Assembly (NCBI GenBank): GCA_034190875.2
Contig: CM067355.1
Span: 34,655,277 to 34,719,276, forward strand
Length of the DNA stretch: 64,000 nucleotides
From: Urechis unicinctus
Lineage: Eukaryota > Annelida > Polychaeta > Xenopneusta > Urechidae
Reading direction: 5' to 3'
Positions within the stretch are counted from its first letter, which is position 1; every line of letters begins with the position of its first letter. Below the pieces are notes generated by a model that had not been told where the DNA came from, searched no databases, and saw only the letters and a program-made list of their open reading frames with translations. Of this stretch, positions 48,128 to 64,000 are shown one piece after another. Both the position numbers and the translations under genes were made by a program.

Positions 48128-48639
48128 TAGATCTGTTAGGGTGCTGTGTGGGGATCGGGGGGAGGTTTTTGTCGCAGCCGACTACTCGCAACACTACCCC
48201 CCAGTACCCCGGGCCACCAATGTTTGTTATTCCCTCAATAACAGACTATTCAGGATCCCACAGCGGTCAACATTCTCGGATCGTTGTATGGGGTATTGAG
48301 TCTCACAATACACCTCTCGCCGTCTCGCTGTGAATGACATCGGTCGCGCTGTGCGTGTGGAGTTATCGATCTCTCCGCTAGGATTGTCTGATCCGCTATA
48401 TAAATTCCTACGCGATTCTTTATTCAGGTGAGTTTCATAATAACTATGATTATTTATATTAGATAGTTGTTTGTCTGCAGATGATGAGAGTAATACGTAC
48501 GCTGTTATTCCTAGATCTAGCGATCTAGGCGAGACTGACCGTATCTGAATATGCTGTGTATCGCTTGCTTGGCGTTGTAATGACGCCCGAAGTCTTATGT
48601 TCCTGACGAGGCGAATGCTGGCATGTATTGTCAAGTCTA

Positions 48640-49195
48640 ATACGTGACGAGTATGATCAAATATGACGCGAATAAAGTCCATTATGATGCTAGCCGCGCA
48701 CGACGGTAATATAAATATATAAATAATTAGTAAACGTCGTGCATGGCTATTATGACGTAAGCATAGTCCTTCGTATGACGAGTGTAGTCCAACATGACGT
48801 GGCGTAGGCAATATTACTCGAGGGTAGTAAAATATGACTTTAAAATAGTCCATTGCGTGGCGTGTTTAGTCCGACTTAACGCGGGTTTTATCCTAAATGA
48901 CAAGAGTACAGACTAATACGTCGTTAGTACAGGGCTGTATGCGATGTGTTCAATTTGATATTGAGTAAGTTAACTCAGAAATAGAGCGAGTATAGTCCAA
49001 TATGACGTGAGCATAATCCAATATGACGTGAGCATAACCCAATATGACGTGAGCATAATCCAATATGACGTCAGCATAATCCAATAGCGCGAGCATAATC
49101 CTATATGACGAGCATAATCCAATATGACGAAAGCATAATCCAATATGACGTGAGCATAATCCAATATGACGTGAACATAATCCAATATTGTATAT
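48640..49195 (+). repeat. CCAAT / TGACGTGA tandem array, 21-bp unit
   Basis: Decayed copies of TCCAATATGACG-like words lead into about ten near-perfect 21-bp units, ATGACGTGAGCATAATCCAA (about 49005-49195). Each has a CCAAT box core and a TGACGTGA or TGACGTCA (CRE/ATF-like) core. The minus-strand open frames here are repeat artefacts. Confidence 0.9.
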
Positions 49196-49429
49196 GTCAT
49201 TAGTTTGATACCAATGGATGAGTTGGCCAATATGTCGGTTGTTAACTAGTGTTTTATAATGCATCACAATAAACGCCTCATACGTCATGAATATTGTCGA
49301 ACATGCCATGGCGGTATCCTCTGGCCAGTGATAGCTTCCCAACACCCGACATCCACCCCCCCCCCCTCCCCCCAGTCCGACACCTCACACACGCATAAAT
49401 TACACTCATTAAAGACATGAACGCATAGA

Positions 49430-49695
49430 ACACACTGTCACCTCTCCCTCCCTTCATATCACCCAGAACACACTGTCACCTCTCCCTCCCTTCATATCAC
49501 CCAGAACACACTGTCACCTCTCCCTCCCTTCACATCACCCAGAACACACTGTCACCTCTCCCTCCCTTCATATCACCCAGAACACACTGTCACCTCTCCC
49601 TCCCTTCATATCACCCAGAACACACTGTCACCTCTCCCTCCCTTCATATCACCCAGAACACACTGTCACTTCTACCTCCCTTCATATCACCCAGA
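49430..49695. repeat. Minisatellite, 38-bp unit
   Basis: Seven near-identical copies of ACACACTGTCACCTCTCCCT plus CCCTTCATATCACCCAGA. Confidence 0.95.
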
Positions 49696-49797
49696 ACGTT
49701 GCTCCACACATGCCCCATTCTTCAACAGTGACATTATTAGACAAATTAACCTCCCTGATCACCAGTGAACATAATTCCACACAATTTGCCCCATTCT

Positions 49798-50180
49798 TAA
49801 ACAGTGACATTATAAGACAAATTAACTGACTGATAAACAGTGACATAATAAGACTAAGTAACTGACTGATAAACAGTGTCATTATTAGACAAATTAACTG
49901 ACTGATAAACAGTGACGTTATTAGACAAATTAACTGACTGATAAACAGTGCCATTATTAGACAAATTAACTGACTGATAAACAGTGACGTTATTAGACAA
50001 ATTTACTGACTGATAAACAGTGACATTATTAGACAAATTAACTGACTAATAAACAGTGACATTGTTAGACTAAGTAACTGACTGATAAACAGTGACATTG
50101 TTAGACTAGGTAACTGACTGATAAACAGTGTCATTGTTAGACTAGGTAACTGACTGATAAACAGTGTCATTATTAGAGAA
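49798..50180. repeat. Minisatellite, 36-bp unit
   Basis: About ten copies of ACAGTGACATTATTAGACAA plus ATTAACTGACTGATAA. Confidence 0.95.
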
Positions 50181-50199
50181 ATCAAACGTCGCTTAAACA

Positions 50200-51505
<1,306 letters not shown>

Positions 51506-51850
51506 CAGGTGAGATGTGTAATGGGTAGGTAGTAATGTGTAATGGGTAGGTAGTAATGGGTAGGTAGTGATGTGTAATGGGTAGGTAGTGATGTGTAATG
51601 GGTAGGTAGTAATATGTAATGGGTAGGTAGTAATGTGTAATGGGTAGGTAGTAATGTGTAATGGGTAGGGGTGAACCGGAAGGGAGCTGGGGTAGTGTAA
51701 TGGGTGGCTAGTAATGTGTAATGGTTGGGGGTTCGGGTAGTGTAATGGGTGGCTAGTAATGTGTAATGGGTGGGGTTGGGCTGGGGTAGTAATGTGTAAT
51801 GGTTGGGGGTTCGGGTAGTGTAATGGGATGGGATGGGCTGGGTCTGTAGG
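51506..51850. repeat. Minisatellite, GTAATGTGTAATGGGTAGGTA
   Basis: About 14 degenerate copies of the word TAATGTGTAATGGGTAGGTA, drifting to TGGGTGGCTAG and GGTTGGGGGTTCGGG variants. Confidence 0.9.
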
Positions 51851-52650
51851 GGGCCTGTTGGGTGGGGGGGTGTTATGCCTGGGCGTGGGTTGTGTTGCGC
51901 GAAGTAGGCTTAGTATGGCTGTTTTTCTCTTTTATATCTTGCCAATTCATTTGTAAAGCTGTATGGCAGCCCCAGACCGATCAGCGCTCTGCATTTGGAG
52001 ATAACGTTGCAAATGTTTGGGTCACACGCGCTTCGATTTGTCGCGGGAATCGTCATTACCATACGGAATAGCTCGTCATATAGATAATAGTGTTACCCAC
52101 TGAGTATTACACCCCTCATGCCCCCGTCAAGTTATAAATACCCACAGAGCGTACAGAGAAGTTGGCCGGGTGCCTTTCCTGGGCCGATCTGTATCTATCT
52201 ACTCCTCGAGCCACACGCCTTATGTGTCCCCGGCAGCTGTTTCATTGCAGCAATTGATCTCCAGCGTCGCTTAATGACGTCATGCGTTCAGGTTGTTTAC
52301 TGATACGCTTATTAAAGCTATAATTTGATTTCAGAAACAAATGCTGAGTTTCTAAATCTGCTCGTTTTCGTTGTAGCCGCAATAGGTTGAGTGACAAATC
52401 GGGTCTCCCCCAGAAGCACCTCATTAATCAAGATGCACCATATTTAGGAAATGGTGTTTCTTTTTATACTTTCGTTATCGATACCGCAAGTTGTACAATC
52501 ACATCAATCAATGATTACTTCTTAATACCATCACCTGTCGTACAACGGAAGCTTGAATCCGTTCTGTTTTGTGTGTTGAATGTGTCGTCTGCTTTTAAAG
52601 AGCCGGAATGTGTGCAGAAAAATATGACTGTAGAATATCACTGGGAAGTT
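51851..52650. other. No gene recognised
   Basis: Complex sequence upstream of the calcyphosin repeat array. No domain found in its short open frames. A non-coding 5' exon of calcyphosin could lie here. Confidence 0.4.
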
Positions 52651-52654
52651 TCCA

Positions 52655-53290
52655 TGTGGGCTTAGATAAGAATGTTTCCATGTGGTTTAGATAAGAATGT
52701 TTCCATGTGGGTTTTGATAGGAATGTTTCTGTGTGGTTTAGATATGAATGTTTCCATGTGGGTTTAGATAACAATGTTTCTGTGTGGTTTAGATAGGAAT
52801 GTTTCTGTGTGGTTTAGATAACAATGTTTCTATGTGCTTTAGATAGGAATGTTTCCATGTGGTTTAGATTGGAATGTTTCCATGTGGGTTTAGATAGGAA
52901 TGTTTCCATGTGGTTTAGATTGGAATGTTTCCATGTGGTTTAGATAGGAATGTTTCCATGTGGTTTAGATTGTAATGTTTTCATGTGGTTTTAGATAGGA
53001 ATGTTTGCAATTGGTTTAGATAAAAATGTATCTGTGTGGTTTAGATAGGAATGTTTCCATGTGGGTTGAGATACGAATGTTTCTGTGTGGTTTAGATAGG
53101 AATGTTTCCATGTGGTTTACATATGAATGTTTCTGTGTGGTATAGATAACAATGTTTCTGTGTGGTTTAGATAGGAATGTTTCCATGTGGTTAAGATATG
53201 AATGTTTCTGTGTGGTTTAGATAACAATGTTTCTGTGTGGTTTAGATAGGAATGTTTCCATGTGGTTCAGAAAACAATGTTTCTGTGTGG
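52655..53290. repeat. Minisatellite next to calcyphosin exon 1
   Basis: About 25 copies of GGAATGTTTCCATGTGGTTT plus AGATA, running to within a few bases of the acceptor GTGGTTTAGTTCAG (ends 53300) that precedes the start codon. Each unit repeats a GTGGTTTAG acceptor-like word. Confidence 0.92.
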
Positions 53291-53304
53291 TTTAGTTCAG
53301 AAGG

Positions 53305-54923
<1,619 letters not shown>

Positions 54924-57190
54924 TTTCATCGACAAACAAACTCTGCCTTCGTTATTCAAAGACTACAGAACATTGGATATTTTGTACTGACTTAACAATA
55001 TTGATGGGTGGTGTTAATTGAGCAGGCGTTGCTCATGGGGGTTTCGGAGGTTTTTATAGGGTTTTGGACTGAGGTGGTTGGACTGATCCGGGGCTATTGT
55101 TGGCCTGTTAACCAAAGCACAGAACGTGTTGGATCGGTACCCTAAAGCTCTCAAGCTCATAAACTTCGATGCTATAGCAATTATGATTAAGTAAATTGAC
55201 TACGCATTGTTTGTTTCGGTTTCCATGGTTTACATCCAGCGATTGTTCACGTTTTAGCCGGGGAGTTATCGAGTTGGATTCGATTCTAGAGAATACACTT
55301 CAAATATCAAAGCGTATAATACATTGTTAACAATCATCGTCTCTTTGTTATCCACGTGTCGTAATGTCTGTATGTCGCTTGTCACATTTCATTTAACGTG
55401 AATTCTTTTAAAAGTTTTATAAACTCGACCACGGTGCACGGTATGTTTAATAAAGTTACCAATATCACTATTACTCGTAACAGACCTATAATGTCATCTG
55501 TACAAACACTTCCATTTTGTAAACACATTATTACAACATCATTCATATCTTTTGTCATTATCCGCATCCTAAGGCTTCATTCATATTCTTTGTCTTCTTC
55601 ATAGGAACCTTCATCATCCTTATCAAAAGTTATCTTATCAATCGGCATATTTACCAATCTACTCAACCATTAAGAAACTGCCAGGCCCACACTCAGTCTG
55701 AGATATCAAGACGCATAGCGATCTCAGAACGTCGGTTGACTTTGTAAACTTCTTACTGAATGGTTAAAGGGTGGTTGGTTGACTCTGTGAAATTATCACT
55801 GAATGGATAAAGGGTGGTTGGTTGACTCTGTGAACTTATCACTGAATGGTTAAAGGGTGGTTAGTTGACTTAGTGAACTTATCACTGAATGTGGGTGAAT
55901 GCATTGGGACAAATCAAAATGAAATACAGCTGTCACACAATAATAAAAATACCAAGGCAATATTATTTTTTTTATTGTTTCTTGGTATGAGTTTCGTTGT
56001 TGAACTTGCTGTTGGCCTTGACCGGGACACGTCGCAAGAAATCCATGGGCACAACCTAACATCTCCGTCATTCAACATGATGCCCCAAAATTGGCTGCGT
56101 CAATGAGACAAAAACATTTAAATACATGGTCATCGGTTTCTCTAGTGACACAGGGCATCCTAAATCTATAATATCGAGTAACCCCACCGGAATAAGCCAG
56201 TCACTCTCAAATTCAGCAAGTCGAGTATAATGCACACAACGACAGATGTTAGCTACTTACATTTCGTCTCCGAATGAAAAGGGTAACTGAGGATTACAGT
56301 CAAGGCAAGGTACCATAGCTACACAGATAGTAAGAATTGCATATGCCAATTTGATCAAATGTGTTCCACATTATGCTTGGGATATGTTAATTACATAAAT
56401 AATGTTAATTAGTATCATGCAATGTGGTAACAGAGATGCCGTATATAGACACTACAATTATGATTTGTGATGGATGAGGAGTTACCACTTAATAACCATG
56501 ATGATTATAGCAAAACCATGGCCTGGTGGTTATAGAACTAATGGTTAAATAGGAGTGTCCTCCACAGGACAGAACAGGTTAACATCATCAGCACATCTCA
56601 ACAATGGGTCTGGGTTTTCCCCTCTTTTAGAATCGAAGCAGACAATCATAAAGGAATACTCAAGGAACAGTTTCTCATGATAAATCTATAGAAAATTGCC
56701 AGGCAGATTTAGAGGTGATTGGTGAAAGTCCATTAAACTAGTAAGCACTGGGCAATTCTTGACCATAACAAACAATACAACAAAACAAAAGACAAAACAA
56801 TCAAAACAAAAGTTGCCATGGTGATGAAAAGAAAACACATCGCAGCTGCCAAATGTAGACTTATAATTAGATTTCATTGACACAAAAGATGCCTGCACCT
56901 CATTCTGATGAATATAAATTTAAATGCTATTCAGTAAAGAAAATAGACAATGCTAAATGACTACGGACTAATCCAGCATGAAGCTCCATGTAATTAATGC
57001 TCCCTCTCTTCTCCACCACCAGTTGGGAGCATAGAAATAAATGTAGGTTCAGAGTATGTTATATTTTTTATAAGAGTCAGCAAATAATGGCTTCTACTTT
57101 AATTTTTGTAACTGAATGAAAAATGAATGGAATGTATGAATGAATTAGAACATTGCCTCTTCGCCCGAACTGTAAGGTTTCTACTTGTTA
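54924..57190. other. No gene recognised
   Basis: Intergenic sequence. A 43-bp unit (GAATGGTTAAAGGGTGGTTG plus GTTGACTCTGTGAACTTATC) is tandemly present three times at about 55758-55886. Otherwise there is no repeat, domain or element. Confidence 0.5.
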
Positions 57191-57204
57191 TGGAATGAAC
57201 AATG

Positions 57205-57485
57205 ACCGTTAGAGGACAGATCCACCGTTAGAGGACAGATCCACCGTTAGAGGACAGATCCACTGTTAGAGGACAGATCTACCATTAGAGGACAGATCCA
57301 CCGTTAGAGGACAGATCCACCTTTAGAGGACAGATCCACCATTAGAGGACAGATTCACCATTAGAGGACAGATCCACCGTAAGAGGACAGATCCACGGTT
57401 AGAGGACAGATCCACGGTTAGAGGACAGATCCACCTTTAGAGGACAGATCCACCGTTAGAGGACAGATTCACCGTTAGGGGACAG
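57205..57485. repeat. Minisatellite, 19-bp unit
   Basis: About 15 copies of CCGTTAGAGGACAGATCCA. Confidence 0.95.
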
Positions 57486-57779
57486 ATTTTTGGTGACATA
57501 AGTGTTGCTGCTGCTGTGCCTAAAGGTTGGCCAGTTTTGTGGCGAAGATGAAGCTATTTATAAATGGAGGGCTTCGTGGCGTCTACTGTCACTTAACGAC
57601 GACGCCCGGCACATTCACAGACATACACAATTCATCAGGTGGAATTAGTGTCTTGTACAGTTAGACAAATACCAAACATCACAAAATAAATATATTGCAC
57701 AGAAATATGGTGTCGATTTGAAACCAATTGGCAAAAGCCTCTGCAAGCATGCTGAAACTAGAACCGTGATGGCATCATC

Positions 57780-58195
57780 TGCCAGCTAGATACAGTGAGG
57801 CTTCTCTGAGCGATGCCTACTTCATCGGCCAGCTAGATACAGTGGGGCTTCTCTGAGCGATGCCTACTTCATTGGCCAGCTAGATACATTGGGGCTTCTC
57901 TGAGCGATGCCTACTTCATCGGCCAGCTAGATACAGTGGGGCTTCTCTGAGCGATGCCTACTTCATCGGCCAGCTAGATACAGTGAGTTTCTCTGAGCAA
58001 TGCCTACTTCATCGGCCAGCTAGATACAGTGAGCTTCTCTGAGCAATGCCTACTTCATCGGCCAGCTAGATACATTGAGGCTTCTCTGAGCAATGCCTAC
58101 TTCATCGGCCAGCTAGATACAGTGAGTTTCTCTGAGCAATGCCTACTTCATCGGCCAGCTAGATACAGTGAGCTTCTCTGAGCAATGCCTACTTT
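57780..58195. repeat. Minisatellite, about 46-bp unit
   Basis: Nine copies with GGCCAGCTAGATACAGTGAG and TTCTCTGAGCAATGCCTAC plus TTCATC. Confidence 0.95.
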
Positions 58196-58367
58196 ATACA
58201 CCCCACCTTATTACGGGCTAACATTGGATATTTTTGATTGGTTCTTAGAGTCTGAGGAATCATTAACATTTAATTGTTATTACGATAATAAAAGGAACTG
58301 ACAATATTATGACTATTCAATATGACCAGCTGACCTGACGCTATAATTTCCTAAGCACATGTAAACT

Positions 58368-58580
58368 AGCCATGTCACACAGCCACTCGTCAGTGACAAC
58401 CATGTCACACAGCCACTTGTCAGTGACAACCATGTCACACAGCCACTCATCAGTGACAACCATGTCACACAACCACTTGTCAGTGACAACCATGTCACAC
58501 AGCCACTTGTCAGTGACAACCATGTCACACAGCCACCCGTCAGTGACAACCATGTCACACAGCCACCCGTCAGTGACAAC
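58368..58580. repeat. Minisatellite, 30-bp unit
   Basis: Seven copies of CATGTCACACAGCCACTTGT plus CAGTGACAAC. All six frames stay open because the unit is a multiple of three, so the repeat peptides are artefacts. Confidence 0.95.
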
Positions 58581-58621
58581 CAGGGAGCAGGACAAAAGCC
58601 ACCACCATCAACAACAAACTT

Positions 58622-58737
58622 ATGTGTCCCTCTTGGTCATGTGACTTGTCCCTCATGGTCATGTGACTTGTCCCTCATGGTCATGTGACTTGTCCCTCAT
58701 GGTCATGTGACTTGTCCCTCATGGTCATGTGACTTTT
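58622..58737. repeat. Minisatellite, 22-bp unit with TCATGTGA
   Basis: Five to six copies of CCCTCATGGTCATGTGACTT. Each has an E-box-like TCATGTGA word. It lies about 150 bp beyond the 3' end of the MAP3K coding region. Confidence 0.92.
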
Positions 58738-58886
58738 TCCTGAGCCGTGATTGGCGGTTGTGCTATCATCCCTGATCCGGAAGATGATATTTCCTCCCCG
58801 ATGGGTCCCAGAGCAACGGGCTCCTCTGAGACGACGAGTAGACAAAGGAGCTGGTGCTGTGCTGTACGAGGTGTGTGTTACATGGA

Positions 58887-63985
<5,099 letters not shown>

Positions 63986-64000
63986 GGTGGGTTCTGTGAA

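Noticed and set aside
48396-48430. A TATA box (CTATATAAATT) with a nearby CAG|GTGAGT
   Set aside because: The donor lies only about 30 nt after the TATA word, leaving no room for a first exon; no transcript can be inferred.
48227-48853. A 208-codon minus-strand open frame
   Set aside because: It has no recognisable domain, overlaps the decayed part of the 21-bp CCAAT/TGACG array, and its repeated peptides follow the repeat.
58313-58644. Six-frame open repeat of 30 bp resembling a repeat protein
   Set aside because: Open in several frames on both strands because of unit length; no start context, splice site or neighbouring exon supports it.

Overview
The window is nuclear DNA of an intron-rich invertebrate animal. 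All five genes have many short exons with GT-AG introns, and they encode animal-type proteins: ULK4, a DLK/LZK-type MAP3K, calcyphosin, AFG2B/SPATA5L1 and an AKR1-type aldo-keto reductase. Long (TG)n and (AT)n tracts, dozens of intronic minisatellites and relics of ISL2EU-like and hAT-like transposons would suit a mollusc or another lophotrochozoan. That placement is a guess; nothing here fixes the phylum.

Layout. 1-3.6 kb: tandem repeats, an LTR-like piece and a 185-bp near-perfect inverted repeat. 3.6-9.0 kb, minus: a complete 10-exon aldo-keto reductase, 324 aa. 9.4-11 kb: a composite TG satellite interrupted by a 580-bp LTR-like insertion. 11-18 kb: non-coding, with a decayed YqaJ-exonuclease relic, a 200-bp (GT)n, a foldback element and a 155-bp direct duplication. 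18.2-22.35 kb, plus: complete AFG2B, 9 coding exons, 770 aa. 22.7-27.1 kb: a THAP-transposase relic convergent with a YqaJ/PHD relic, then a decayed hAT copy. 28.0-46.0 kb, plus: complete ULK4, 32 coding exons, 1318 aa. 46-53.3 kb: arrays, including a CCAAT/TGACGTGA array. 53.3-54.9 kb, plus: complete calcyphosin, 4 coding exons, 189 aa. 57-64 kb, minus: the 3' two thirds of a MAP3K12/13 gene, running off the right edge.

I assembled the exon models by hand from splice sites, reading-frame phase and family similarity. In each complete gene the phases close and the total length matches the family. The exceptions are a weak donor in the last AKR intron and a choice of two donors for ULK4 exon 8. 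The genes look like unrelated neighbours, not a pathway cluster.

The most unusual observation is in ULK4. At seven of its exon/intron junctions the junction itself (exon end plus splice site) is the unit of a tandem minisatellite in the adjacent intron, so each true splice site sits beside 2 to more than 25 near-identical decoys. Four cases are donors and three are acceptors. The ULK4 pseudokinase also keeps a DFG motif although its beta-3 lysine is gone.
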